Shown in pieces: positions 23,840 to 33,507 of a DNA stretch of 64,000 nt. Source of the stretch: Bacteroides timonensis (GTDB lineage Bacteria; Bacteroidota; Bacteroidia; Bacteroidales; Bacteroidaceae); the NCBI RefSeq assembly GCF_000513195.1, contig NZ_CBVI010000008.1, positions 1-64,000 of the forward strand, given 5' to 3'. Every line of letters starts with the position of its first letter. Within the stretch, counting starts at the first letter, position 1. A program made the position numbers and the translations under genes. The notes below the pieces were generated by a model, which saw only the letters and a list, made by a program, of their open reading frames with translations, was not told where the DNA came from and searched no databases.

Positions 23840-25540
23840 ATGAAAAAAAGTATATTATTAGTAGCATCGTTGATGCTGTTTCTGGGAAGTGGTTGTGATA
23901 GTTTCTTAGATGAAACCAATTATAGTGATGTAACTTCCGAAGGGGGATATTATGATACGGAAGAAGGGTTGAATGCCATCGTGAATGCATGTTATACCCC
24001 ATTGCGCTTTTGGGCAGGTAAAGAAGATGCCATTGGATTGAGTGAAACTGGAACGGATATTATCGCAGCAGCTTCCGGATGTGTGGATAATAATATGGCG
24101 GCATATACGCAGTCGCTTGATGGTACTAATTCTGCATGTACCTTTTATTTTGACCGGTTCTACGCAGCTATAAACTGGTGCAACACCGCAATCTATCATG
24201 CGGAAACTGTACCTAATCCATCGAAAGATGAAACATTGGCTACAACATTGAATAAGCGTGAGGCGGAAGCCAGAGTACTGCGTGCATTTTATTATTGGAT
24301 ACTGACTGAAACATTTGGAGATACCTATTACATAGATGTGCCTTCAAGTAGTATCGTAATGAATCCGGTTAAAACATCGGTAAGTGATATTTATCAGCAT
24401 ATGTTTAGTGATCTGGACTGGGCTATTACAAGTAAATTATCTACCCAGCAGAATGACGGTGGTCGAGTTACGGTATGGACTGCCAAAGCACTTAAAGCCA
24501 GACTGCTGTTAACGCGGGCTAGTGTAACGAAGGATGCAAAGATGTATGAACAGGCTTATAATCTGGCCAAAGATGTGATAGACAATGGTCCGTTTGAGTT
24601 GGCTAAAGATTTTGCTTCTATCTGGGATATGAAGAACAGTGATGGAAATTCCAATAATGAAGTAATATGGTATGTCGATTATTCAACAAATCAGCTGTAC
24701 AATTCGGAATTGGATGATAAACCGGTTATCAGAAATGGAGGAAATAATGCGCATCTGCTTTTCTGCATGAAATATGATGACCAACCGGGTATGACACGTT
24801 CCATAGAGTATGGACGTCCGTTTAACCGTTACATGCCAACCCGTTATTTGATTGACTTGTTTGATGAGGAAAGAGATCAACGTTATGGTGGCAGTTTCCG
24901 CCATCTATGGATCATGAATAATGAGAAAGGAAAAGGTAAGTACACGGCAATGGCTGATACGGCTATTTATATAATTAAAGGGGAAGCAACTGCTGCACAA
25001 CGTACCTGGGCAGAAAAACGTTACCAGCTGTTTGACAGAAATGATATTTATAATGCAGACGGTTCTACTAAAAACATGAAGCAATCTTTAGAGTTATGTA
25101 AGTTTGCAGACCCTGCACGTGCTTCTAAAGATGAAGATAGAAGTACGCGGGACGGTTTTATGATTCGTATCGCTGAAATGTATCTGATTGTAGCAGAAGC
25201 TGGGGCTCAAACGGATAAATCTGATGCTTTGGATTATATGAATAAGTTACGTATGGCTCGTGCAGTTGCCGGTTATGAAGAAGATATGTGTGTCAACCTG
25301 TCGCAGATTCAAGATATTGATTTTATTTTGGATGAACGTGCGAGAGAATTGGCGGGGGAACAACTGAGGTGGTTTGATTTAAAGCGTTTTGGTAAAGAGC
25401 AGTTTGTAAAGAGAATAAAGAAATGTAATCCTAATGCGGCTAATGTTGATGAACACCATTGGGTACGTCCATTTCCGCAGACATTTTTGGATGCAATTGA
25501 AAATAAAACAGAGTTCACTCAGAATACAGGTTATAAATAA
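23840..25540 (+). CDS. SusD-like surface glycan-binding lipoprotein of PUL 1
   Basis: A 566-residue outer-surface lipoprotein that captures glycan over the SusC channel. Lipobox LFLGSGC, then the SusD start pattern SFLDET and the TPR-rich fold (EARVLRAFYYWILTETFGDTYYI, TAKALKARLLLTRA). The C-terminal RagB/SusD part has RIAEMYLIVAEAGAQ and LDERARELAGEQLRWFDLKRF. Last gene of the PUL 1 operon and directly followed by a strong terminator. Confidence 0.95.
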   Translation: MKKSILLVASLMLFLGSGCDSFLDETNYSDVTSEGGYYDTEEGLNAIVNACYTPLRFWAGKEDAIGLSETGTDIIAAASGCVDNNMAAYTQSLDGTNSACTFYFDRFYAAINWCNTAIYHAETVPNPSKDETLATTLNKREAEARVLRAFYYWILTETFGDTYYIDVPSSSIVMNPVKTSVSDIYQHMFSDLDWAITSKLSTQQNDGGRVTVWTAKALKARLLLTRASVTKDAKMYEQAYNLAKDVIDNGPFELAKDFASIWDMKNSDGNSNNEVIWYVDYSTNQLYNSELDDKPVIRNGGNNAHLLFCMKYDDQPGMTRSIEYGRPFNRYMPTRYLIDLFDEERDQRYGGSFRHLWIMNNEKGKGKYTAMADTAIYIIKGEATAAQRTWAEKRYQLFDRNDIYNADGSTKNMKQSLELCKFADPARASKDEDRSTRDGFMIRIAEMYLIVAEAGAQTDKSDALDYMNKLRMARAVAGYEEDMCVNLSQIQDIDFILDERARELAGEQLRWFDLKRFGKEQFVKRIKKCNPNAANVDEHHWVRPFPQTFLDAIENKTEFTQNTGYK

Positions 25541-25563
25541 TTAAGTATTGTTTTATATGTACC

Positions 25564-25602
25564 CGGCTATGGAAAATGCTTTTTTCCATAGCCGTTTTTT
25601 TT
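25564..25602 (+). terminator. Rho-independent terminator of PUL 1
   Basis: A 13-bp perfect stem (CGGCTATGGAAAA / TTTTCCATAGCCG) followed by eight T. Confidence 0.92.
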
Positions 25603-25871
25603 AAAAAACAGTCTTCAAAATATAAAGAAAAGACTTGTACTTCTTGCTCTTTCTCTTGTGAATATAATGACATTTGTCCTACCTTTTGGGTATCTTCCTG
25701 AATAAATACTAAATAAAAGTTCTTTGGAAAAGCAAATTGACAGAATGGAATTTGCAATTTGTCATGGCTTCTATAAAATAGTCATTATCCAATTGTAATT
25801 TTTTATGGCAGTTTATAGAGTGAATAAACTGAGTTTTTATATCTTTGGACATCATTAAACCACAATGAATA
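25603..25871. other. AT-rich spacer after PUL 1
   Basis: No coding frame that resembles a gene. Apart from the promoter element at 25840-25847 I see only a loose inverted repeat around 25731-25765 (GCAAATTGACA ... GCAATTTGTC). Confidence 0.5.
25840..25847 (+). promoter_or_regulatory. -7 promoter element (TATCTTTG) of the TPR/SUFU gene pair
   Basis: Exact TAnnTTTG match 24 bp before the ATG at 25872. Confidence 0.55.
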
Positions 25872-27125
25872 ATGGATGAAACATTAAGGAGACAAATTGA
25901 TGCTTGGACAGAAACTGACGAGCATGGTAGAATTGTTGATATGTTAGGACAGATTTCACCTGAAGAAAGAGATTCTGAAGCTACAGGTTTGCTGGCACGT
26001 GCATATAACAACCTGGGTGAATATGAAAAAGCTTTGCCTTTCCGGAAGCGGGTGCAAGACTTTTGGAAGTGGTTTACCGATAACGAGGAGGAGCTCTCCC
26101 GGATTGTTGAGAACCGTGGGCAGCTTGACGGTGGTGATGCTGTTGAGTTTGTTACCGCCGGTACGAATTTGATAGATGAGGATGTGCATTTTAACCTAGG
26201 TGGAGACTATGAATTCACATTCTCCGTAGAGGGCAATACACATTTGTTCTATCTCTATCCCTATATTGTGTCGCAAATGCCTGTACAACTCAAGGATAAA
26301 TGGCACTTTTTTCCTTTCAATCAGGGGACGGATGCAAGTTTCTCTTTCGGCATGTATGGGGCGAATGTAGATATGGCTCAGGTGCAGGTATCTGCTGCTT
26401 ATCAGGAAGATATCAATGCTTTCAATATCCATTTCTATGAAGAACAGCTATGCTCTCTGGAAGAAGCACAAAGCTATAATGCTTATTATATCATGATGGA
26501 GATTATGCTGGGCGAGGGACTTTCTTACCAGTATATTGCCAGTGTGGAGCGTGCAGATGCTCCATTGGAGAATATGATAAAGCTTCCTGAACTCAGAGCC
26601 TACATTACAGATACATTAAAGGCTCATGGTAAGGATATATTTGATAATCCGCAGCAAGTCTATACCAGCTATCGTTTTGAGCCTCAGGAGAACGAGGAAT
26701 TACGTTTTGACGTCATGGCAGGCAGCTCTTGCTTCCAGCCTTTGGTAGCCAATTATTATAATGGTTCCACAGAACTGTTCGACCGTTTGAATGGATTTGG
26801 TGCGCGGACTGTATTTATCGCTTTCCCCTATGAAAATAAGGAAGAAGGTGATGGGAAGAAAGTGCTGGATTTCCGTTATGAACTGGAAGACCGCCTGGCG
26901 GCGGAATTGCTTGAACCGGAAGGTTTGGGACTTTTATTAGGGGGAGCTATCGGTACCGGTACCTGCTACATTGACCTTCTTTTGTTTGATGAGTCGGCAT
27001 TTATGGAAAAGATTGTTCCATTTCTGAAAGACTATCCCCAATATCACTTCTATCTTTCCGACTTCCGTCAGGGTAGTGATTTGTGCAGACTGTATGAAAC
27101 GGAGGATGACGAGTCTGAGGAATAA
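25872..27125 (+). CDS. Cytosolic protein with N-terminal TPR-like module, function unknown
   Basis: A 417-residue acidic protein with no signal peptide or membrane segment. Residues 1-60 (LRRQIDAWTETDEHGRIVDML ending GLLARAYNNLGEYEKAL) are a short helical module closely related to residues about 410-470 of the downstream protein. The remaining ~350 residues are not a family I recognise; they are rich in aromatic and acidic residues and end in an acidic tail (ETEDDESEE). The second gene starts 33 bp downstream, so the pair is probably one transcript. Because the neighbour carries a suppressor-of-fused domain, a family frequent among immunity proteins of polymorphic toxin systems, a protective role is conceivable, but no toxin gene is in the window. 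Confidence 0.7.
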   Translation: MDETLRRQIDAWTETDEHGRIVDMLGQISPEERDSEATGLLARAYNNLGEYEKALPFRKRVQDFWKWFTDNEEELSRIVENRGQLDGGDAVEFVTAGTNLIDEDVHFNLGGDYEFTFSVEGNTHLFYLYPYIVSQMPVQLKDKWHFFPFNQGTDASFSFGMYGANVDMAQVQVSAAYQEDINAFNIHFYEEQLCSLEEAQSYNAYYIMMEIMLGEGLSYQYIASVERADAPLENMIKLPELRAYITDTLKAHGKDIFDNPQQVYTSYRFEPQENEELRFDVMAGSSCFQPLVANYYNGSTELFDRLNGFGARTVFIAFPYENKEEGDGKKVLDFRYELEDRLAAELLEPEGLGLLLGGAIGTGTCYIDLLLFDESAFMEKIVPFLKDYPQYHFYLSDFRQGSDLCRLYETEDDESEE

Positions 27126-27158
27126 AAATGAATCTATAACTATAAATATATCACAATC

Positions 27159-29378
27159 ATGAGTATAGGTTTCAGATTAACAATGAAATGCAAAAGTATT
27201 TCTTCATTCCAGAAATTGTTGGATGTAGTTGCCGCCCGGCACGAGGCATCTGTCAGTCATACAGAAGATTATTCTGAATTATCAGTCTGCCGTTTAGGAA
27301 ATATATTCTTCAATTATGAACAGGAAGAAGATGATATAGCTGTCATAGGTGATTGTCAGACTAACCTGTTGGGAGCAGGTTTTCATAAGGCTGCGATAGA
27401 TATCGTTGACGAGTTGGTGAAACTGAGAGACTTCTCTACTGAGGTGGAGGACGATACGGAATATTATGAGCACAGGGACTTTGAGCGGATGCGTTCCGAA
27501 CATTTCTATCGTTGGCTGAACGCCATCGTAGAACTCTGCCGTGAACGTATGAAGGAGAATTGCAGCATGTCTGCCATTTGTTGGGATTGTAATAAGTACA
27601 TGCCCCGTGGGATAGAAGGAACGGTGGTATCTCCTTTCGGAAGAATATGTCCGGAGCACTTAGTCGAACGGATAAAAGATGAAGGTATCGAGAGGTTGGC
27701 AAGCGAATTTTTCATGTGGAATAATGAAGAGCGTGATGCATTATTCTATCGGAATACGGCTTTGAGTACCTTGTGGGAAGATTGCTATTTTATGCCTTCC
27801 GCGCGTAGTGAAGAAGATATGGAAATCAATTCGTTCATTATAGAAAACCTGGAGAAGGCTGCCGCAATGGATACATCTCTTGCTTTCCCGAAAGAAGACT
27901 ATCTGTTGCTTTGTCGTTTGGCGGAAAAAGAGCCGGTAGATGTTTCTGCATTGCCGGATTTCATAAGTGAATTCCCGATTGGTTATCGTAAAGACAAGGT
28001 GACCTATACATTAGGAAATCTGAAGTTTGATATTCCGGGTAATTATCTTTACTTTGAAGAGGGCGATTCTCGCGGGTATTATGATGGAGAAAATGAGAAT
28101 TGGCATGTAGTGCGGATGTCAGCATATTCTATGCCCGATGACGAAGCGGACTATCTGGAAGACGATGAGAATGTGCTGATTGAGGAGAAGTTTTTTGAAA
28201 ACGGTAAGTGTAGGCTTTATGATCTGGGTGGAGAAGAAGACAGTGATGAATATGTGTGTCAGTGCCAGATTATCACTGAACATCAGTTCACCCTGTTTAC
28301 TCTTTCGTGCGAGGGAAAGGATGAAGCAATGGGGTTTTCAGCCGACTTTATTGATCATCTGACTGCTACCAAAACGAACAAGCATGATAAGTTGCTTCAG
28401 CAAATAGAACAATGGAACGCGGACGATGAAGAACAGAAGATAATTGACGCTATTCTGGAAGTTCCTGAAGAGGAGAGAACTGCGGAATTGACGGGGCTTC
28501 TGGCGCGCTCATACAATAATCAGGGGAATTATAATGAAGCCATTGAACAGCTTCTTTCAGTAAAGGAAGAATGTAAGGAAGATGCGCTTTGGTTCTATCG
28601 GCTGGGTTATGCTTATTATTATCTGAATCAACTGGATAAGGCACAGAAAGCCTTTGAGCGTTCATTGGAATTGGACCCCAGCGATGAAGATGCGAAGGAA
28701 TACATTGAAAATTGTAAGAATGGTGTTTTGCCTCATAATCCTGAGATGTACGAAGAGGAGGAATTGGATGCTCTTGAAGCGCATATTGACAAGTTCTTCG
28801 GTCATTCGGATCATGTGTTCCATGAGATCGCCTCACCGGATATCCATGTGGATATCTTTATTGTCGAACCGACGGCTGAAAGGAATTATTATACGCTGGT
28901 CACATCGGGCATGGGTGCCCATCGGATGAATGTACCCAAGGAACTGGCTGAGTATAAGCTGGAGCGTGCGGAGATAGTGGTATATTTACCTGCCGACTGG
29001 AATATTTCTGGCCATGAAGAAAAGAATTACTGGCCGCTACGTTGGCTGAAGATACTTGCCCGTCTGCCATTAGAAGAGGACTCCTGGTTAGGTTGGGGAC
29101 ATTCTGTACCCAACGGGAAACCGTTTGCAGAGAATACTCAGCTTTCCAGTGTATTATTGATCAATCCGGAGAATGTGGAAGAAGGAGCTGCTGTTTGCCA
29201 ATTGCCTAATGGAGAAGAAGTGAATTTTTATCAGATGATTCCACTGTACGAAGAAGAAGTCAATTTCAAGATTCAGAATGGTGCGGAAACATTGTTAGGG
29301 AAGATGGGAGAAATAAGTGCAGTGGTAGATATTCATCGTTTGAATGTCTGCGAGGGATTTGGTCGGCCGGAAGAATAG
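27159..29378 (+). CDS. TPR and suppressor-of-fused (SUFU) domain protein
   Basis: A 739-residue cytosolic protein in four blocks. Residues about 1-275 are an unrecognised region with a small Cys cluster (CWDCNKY, then ICPEH) that could bind zinc. Residues about 280-405 form a beta-rich domain (FPIGYRKDKVTYTLGNLKFDIPG). A TPR block follows at about 410-530 (GLLARSYNNQGNYNEAIEQLL, FYRLGYAYYYLNQLDKAQKAF). The C-terminal SUFU-like domain is at about 545-735 (DHVFHEIASPDIHVDIFIV, LVTSGMGAHRMNVP, EIVVYLPADW, WLGWGHSVPNG). Bacterial SUFU domains are known mostly from immunity proteins. The TPR block is shared with the upstream gene. Transcription would run straight into the 29-bp inverted repeat at its stop codon. 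Confidence 0.8.
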   Translation: MSIGFRLTMKCKSISSFQKLLDVVAARHEASVSHTEDYSELSVCRLGNIFFNYEQEEDDIAVIGDCQTNLLGAGFHKAAIDIVDELVKLRDFSTEVEDDTEYYEHRDFERMRSEHFYRWLNAIVELCRERMKENCSMSAICWDCNKYMPRGIEGTVVSPFGRICPEHLVERIKDEGIERLASEFFMWNNEERDALFYRNTALSTLWEDCYFMPSARSEEDMEINSFIIENLEKAAAMDTSLAFPKEDYLLLCRLAEKEPVDVSALPDFISEFPIGYRKDKVTYTLGNLKFDIPGNYLYFEEGDSRGYYDGENENWHVVRMSAYSMPDDEADYLEDDENVLIEEKFFENGKCRLYDLGGEEDSDEYVCQCQIITEHQFTLFTLSCEGKDEAMGFSADFIDHLTATKTNKHDKLLQQIEQWNADDEEQKIIDAILEVPEEERTAELTGLLARSYNNQGNYNEAIEQLLSVKEECKEDALWFYRLGYAYYYLNQLDKAQKAFERSLELDPSDEDAKEYIENCKNGVLPHNPEMYEEEELDALEAHIDKFFGHSDHVFHEIASPDIHVDIFIVEPTAERNYYTLVTSGMGAHRMNVPKELAEYKLERAEIVVYLPADWNISGHEEKNYWPLRWLKILARLPLEEDSWLGWGHSVPNGKPFAENTQLSSVLLINPENVEEGAAVCQLPNGEEVNFYQMIPLYEEEVNFKIQNGAETLLGKMGEISAVVDIHRLNVCEGFGRPEE

Positions 29379-29471
29379 AGATTTCACCACAGAGTAACAC
29401 AGAGTTCAATAATTTCTAAATAAAGAATATAAAACTCCGTGAAACTCTGTGTTACTCTGTGGTGAAATCTC
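29378..29471. terminator. 29-bp perfect inverted repeat filling the convergent intergenic gap
   Basis: Left arm 29378-29406 and right arm 29443-29471 are exact reverse complements, with a 36-bp AT-rich loop. The left arm starts on the last base of the SUFU stop codon and the right arm ends one base before the stop codon of the GH30 gene. The arm contains the direct repetition ACAGAGTAACACAGAG. It most likely serves as a bidirectional terminator; the sequence type also resembles widespread intergenic hairpin repeats. Confidence 0.8.
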
Positions 29472-31040
29472 TTAATCCTGAGAAACAAAAGTGATAACGG
29501 AACGTGCAGGAATTACTGCTATCTGTTCGTTTTTCAGTTTCTTAATGGGTAGAAGATCTTCACCTGCTTCATCTGAGGTACGGTAGCCTTGCCATGACTT
29601 TACTTTGAGGCCATCCACTTTGAAAGTGAAATTTTTCTCCTGATCAGCGTAGTTGATAACTACCATTACCCATTGTCCGTTTGTATTCTGATAAGCAGAA
29701 CACATGAGCCCTTGGGGATCAGTATCTCCTTCCGGGATTACCTGTCCGGATTTGTCTGTTGCCTTAATAGACATGCGTACAGCTCCCGGACGTATAAAGC
29801 GGCTGTAATTACCTAATATCCATAATAATTTGGAGTCTTCCACCTTACCGTCATGAAGATCGGGATCAGTATATTCGCGTAGCAATCCGTCTTTGTAGTC
29901 ACCTCCTATGGCACGCCACCACTGCCAGCTACGTGCTCCTGCATAAACAATGTCGTGATGAATGATACGGGCTACATAAAGAGCTGTTTTCATTGTATGA
30001 TCAAATCCACCGCCTCCGCCAATTTCTTCATCGTTCCCCATAATGCAGGTTTCCGTTTGCCAGAAGTCAACTTTGTATTTGTCCAGTGTATCACGTAACT
30101 GACGACGGTAATCTCTCAGACTTTCTAAAGGCGTATTGGTCCAATAGCTGTGTCCTGCAATGAGATGGGGGACATTCGGGGTATTTCCCAGATAAGTATC
30201 TACACTGTCGGGACAGAAGAAAGATTGTATTTCGTATCCACGTTCATGGTTTGTCATGTGTGTGGAGAACATACAACGATAGTCTGACGCTTCGCAGATA
30301 GTGATTTCCGTATCAATACCCTCTTTCACAAACTCTTTGCTGATGAGGCGTACGGCACGGGCAATTTCTTTCTTTGTTGCCGGGGTGCCTTCTTGTTTGG
30401 GACCTATCCAATTCCAGTGTCCGTCCGGTTCGTTGAAAGGGGAGAGGTAATCGAACTTAATGCCGTCTTTCTTTTCAACTCCTTTTATCACATTTGCCAG
30501 GAAGCGGGCGAAGTCTTCATAATGTTCCGCTTTCAGATTCAGTGTGCCGTCACGTCCGGTGTTGGTGGCAAGCCCGTTTTGAGTGAAATAAACGGGTGGA
30601 GAGTTTAGGAAAGCAAGGAACTTATTGACTCCACGTTCCTTTGCTAATCGGAGGAAATTACGCTGTCCCTGTTGTCTGTCCCAGTCATAACTTCCGTCCG
30701 GTTGCAGGAAACATTCGGTACGCATCCAGGGGGAGCCTATCTGACTGGCTTCTCCCTGTTCCGTGCTTCCTGCACCTACATTGAAGCGCCACAGGGAAAG
30801 CCCGATTCCTTTGGGCTTTCCGTTAGCGTCATTGTCAGTACTGAACAACCAGTCGGCTACTTGGTCCTGTTTCTCCTGAGGCCATTTGCCTATGATGTGC
30901 ATGCTCCAGGCATCCGAAGCACTGAAATGATCCATGGTTTGTTGAGGCTGTTCGGGAATAATCTGATAGTTTATATCTGCTTGTGGTGAACACGAAGTAG
31001 TTATTGCGGCGAGGGCGAGTAATAATACTTTGTATTTCAT
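29472..31040 (-). CDS. GH30 family glycoside hydrolase, lipoprotein (PUL 2)
   Basis: A 522-residue beta-glycosidase with a lipobox (AAITTSC), so probably surface- or periplasm-facing. The start at 31040 is chosen because the longer frame precedes the signal peptide and overlaps the end of the GH2 gene. The GH30 (beta/alpha)8 barrel carries LSLWRFNVGAGSTEQG, the acid/base Glu204 in YLSPFNEPDGHW and the nucleophile Glu330 in DFWQTETC; a C-terminal beta-sandwich follows. Both catalytic residues are intact. GH30 members in gut Bacteroides cleave beta-1,6-galactan, beta-1,6-glucan or xylan; with a GH2 partner, a beta-linked galactan is my best guess. Last gene of the operon. Confidence 0.85.
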   Translation of the reverse strand: MKYKVLLLALAAITTSCSPQADINYQIIPEQPQQTMDHFSASDAWSMHIIGKWPQEKQDQVADWLFSTDNDANGKPKGIGLSLWRFNVGAGSTEQGEASQIGSPWMRTECFLQPDGSYDWDRQQGQRNFLRLAKERGVNKFLAFLNSPPVYFTQNGLATNTGRDGTLNLKAEHYEDFARFLANVIKGVEKKDGIKFDYLSPFNEPDGHWNWIGPKQEGTPATKKEIARAVRLISKEFVKEGIDTEITICEASDYRCMFSTHMTNHERGYEIQSFFCPDSVDTYLGNTPNVPHLIAGHSYWTNTPLESLRDYRRQLRDTLDKYKVDFWQTETCIMGNDEEIGGGGGFDHTMKTALYVARIIHHDIVYAGARSWQWWRAIGGDYKDGLLREYTDPDLHDGKVEDSKLLWILGNYSRFIRPGAVRMSIKATDKSGQVIPEGDTDPQGLMCSAYQNTNGQWVMVVINYADQEKNFTFKVDGLKVKSWQGYRTSDEAGEDLLPIKKLKNEQIAVIPARSVITFVSQD

Positions 31041-31062
31041 ATAAATATTTGTTTTTAGAGGA

Positions 31063-33498
31063 TTATTTAGCATTCAAGACAATCTCTGTTCCTTGTAAAA
31101 GTGGTGAAGTAAACTTTACGCGAATCTGACCTTTCTCACCCGTGGTCTGTATGTAGGTAAGTAGACGTCCGTGGAAGGCACGATGGTGATTATCGGTGTA
31201 GTCACTCATGTCGCTGTTATCGGAACCTTCGAGCCCCAGTAAATGTGCCGGACCTTCGATGGTACAAGTAATGTCATTATCGCCTAATTTCACTACGACA
31301 CCCTTTTCATCTATCACTTCTACAATGAGGTGCGCTGTAGTGCGGTTGCAAGATAGATTGGTACGATCGGCACTTACACGGAGAGCGTAGGGACGACCGG
31401 AGGTTTTGATGGAATAGCTAGACAATATATTTCCGTCTTTATCGCAGCCTTCGGCTTTCAGTTCACCCGCCCGATAGGGAATATCCCAGTAGATGATACC
31501 TGTCTTTTCATCATAGGGTTTCATCTCACCTAGCACTTTCCCATCAAGTAACAGACGTGCTTGTGGGGCATTGGTATAGCAGACTACACGTATTTCCTGA
31601 CCGGGATCATAGTTCCATATATCCCATGCATCGGGTGACAGGAAGGTACGCCGGGAGTTTTTAAAACGATCCGGTATGGGATAAGTACCCACATAAGTAA
31701 CCGGTTTTTCGCACCATAAAGAAGCACGGAAGTGTCCGCGGGGTTTGGGGAAACTACCAAAGTCGAGCAATCCAGTATATAGTCCGCGTGAGGGCCATGC
31801 ACCCGATTCACCGAGATAGTCGGTACCCGTCCAGATGAATTGTCCGAAGATGAATTCTTTATCCTTTACGGCATACCAGGCTTCGAGACCGGAACCGTTT
31901 TCGCTACCATAAATGACACGGTTGGGATAGGTGGCATGATCTTCATCATAACGGTTTTCAGTATAGTTGTATCCTACTACATCGATGGCTTCGGGATATT
32001 CTGTTTGATTAGACATAACAACTCCTGCCAGTGCTCCTGTTACGGGGCGTGACGTATCGACAGCACGGACGCATGCAGCCAGTCGTTTGGCTATCTTTCC
32101 GATACGCATGGCATCAGGAGCATCCGGTTTGTAACCGCCAAACATGGGTTGATTGATGGTTGATCCGTCAAGAATGGGATGTGAGTAAGGATCATTCGGA
32201 TAATCTACTTCATTACCAATACTCCACATGAAAATGGAAGGATGATTGCGGTCACGACGTACCATATCGGTTACATCCTGTTCAATCCATTCTTCGAAGA
32301 AATCGAAAGAACCGTCATAGGCGGGTTCCCCCTTATTCCAGCCTTTCACCCATTTACGTTTCGGGAATTCCCATTCATCGGATGCTTCATCCATGATGAG
32401 AAGTCCCAGGCGGTCGCATAGATCATATACGACGGGAGCCTGTGGATTGTGGCTCATGCGGATGGCATTTACACCTATTTCTTTCAGATTGTTTAAACGG
32501 CGCTCCCATACTTCCGGAGGTACTACAGCACCGAGTACACCGGCATCATGATGCAGGCATACACCCTTGACCTTCATCCAGTTGTCATTGAGCGCAAATC
32601 CTTTATTAGGGTCAAACTTCAGTGTACGGAGCCCTACCTTAGTCTCACATCCATCGATACGTTTTCCATTGCTGAGCAATTCCGTTTTTAGTGTATAAAG
32701 GTAGGGATCGTCCAGATTCCAACGGTGAGGGTTAGTTATTTTCAGTGTGAGATTTTCTTTAGTAATACCTTCTTTACCGCCAGAAACACGAGTGCGGCGT
32801 TGCGCTACTTGTTTACCGGCAGCATCGTATAATGTAGCTGAAAGTTCAAGTCTGTCATTGGTAGCCATATGCTTCTGTACCTCCATATCAACGGCTATGG
32901 TGGCCTGCCGGTCGGTCAGAGAAGTAGCATGCCAGCCTGTGCCCCATTGTGCCAGATGTATTTCAGGAGCGGCAATCAGCCATACGTCACGATATATGCC
33001 CGATCCTGTATACCAGCGGGAATCGGCATAGCGGCTATGGTCCACACGTACGCTCAACACATTGTCTCCCTCTTTCAGATAAGGGGTCATGTCGTAGAGA
33101 AATGAGATATAACCGTTAGGACGTTTACCCAGCAGATGTCCGTTCAGATAAACTTCACTACGATTGTATACTCCTTCGAAATAGATATAATGGCGTGGAG
33201 CGTTATCCGTGATCTTGAAATGTTTGCGATACCAGCCGATTCCGCCAGGTAAATAGCCGGTACAGCTTGCTAAAGAAGGTGAAAGTTGTCCTTCAATAGA
33301 CCAATCATGCGGCAATCTGAGTTTGCGCCATTCGCTGTCATTGAAAGCGGGATTTACAATGGTTGAGTCATCGGTCAGCCGGAAGAGCCAGTCTTCATTG
33401 AATTTGGTGGCATTACCAAATGAAACCTGCGCCTGTGCCGGGAGGCCGGTGAGCAGGGCTGTCATGAGTACGGCCAGCGTGAATATAGCGTTTTTCAT
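31063..33498 (-). CDS. GH2 family beta-galactosidase-like enzyme (PUL 2)
   Basis: An 811-residue periplasmic exo-glycosidase with a Sec signal (GLPAQAQ end). The GH2 N-terminal jelly roll includes LPHDWSIEGQ and GIGWYRKHF, then the Ig-like domain, then the barrel with the family signature NAIRMSHNPQAP, acid/base Glu430 in SIGNEVDYP and nucleophile Glu533 in YGSENGSG. The C-terminal part holds additional Ig-like domains. Members with this layout are mostly beta-galactosidases, though beta-glucuronidase or mannosidase activity cannot be excluded. 9 bp after the GH30 gene upstream and 22 bp before the next GH30 gene: tightly packed operon. Confidence 0.88.
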   Translation of the reverse strand: MKNAIFTLAVLMTALLTGLPAQAQVSFGNATKFNEDWLFRLTDDSTIVNPAFNDSEWRKLRLPHDWSIEGQLSPSLASCTGYLPGGIGWYRKHFKITDNAPRHYIYFEGVYNRSEVYLNGHLLGKRPNGYISFLYDMTPYLKEGDNVLSVRVDHSRYADSRWYTGSGIYRDVWLIAAPEIHLAQWGTGWHATSLTDRQATIAVDMEVQKHMATNDRLELSATLYDAAGKQVAQRRTRVSGGKEGITKENLTLKITNPHRWNLDDPYLYTLKTELLSNGKRIDGCETKVGLRTLKFDPNKGFALNDNWMKVKGVCLHHDAGVLGAVVPPEVWERRLNNLKEIGVNAIRMSHNPQAPVVYDLCDRLGLLIMDEASDEWEFPKRKWVKGWNKGEPAYDGSFDFFEEWIEQDVTDMVRRDRNHPSIFMWSIGNEVDYPNDPYSHPILDGSTINQPMFGGYKPDAPDAMRIGKIAKRLAACVRAVDTSRPVTGALAGVVMSNQTEYPEAIDVVGYNYTENRYDEDHATYPNRVIYGSENGSGLEAWYAVKDKEFIFGQFIWTGTDYLGESGAWPSRGLYTGLLDFGSFPKPRGHFRASLWCEKPVTYVGTYPIPDRFKNSRRTFLSPDAWDIWNYDPGQEIRVVCYTNAPQARLLLDGKVLGEMKPYDEKTGIIYWDIPYRAGELKAEGCDKDGNILSSYSIKTSGRPYALRVSADRTNLSCNRTTAHLIVEVIDEKGVVVKLGDNDITCTIEGPAHLLGLEGSDNSDMSDYTDNHHRAFHGRLLTYIQTTGEKGQIRVKFTSPLLQGTEIVLNAK

Positions 33499-33507
33499 TT
33501 TGGGTGA

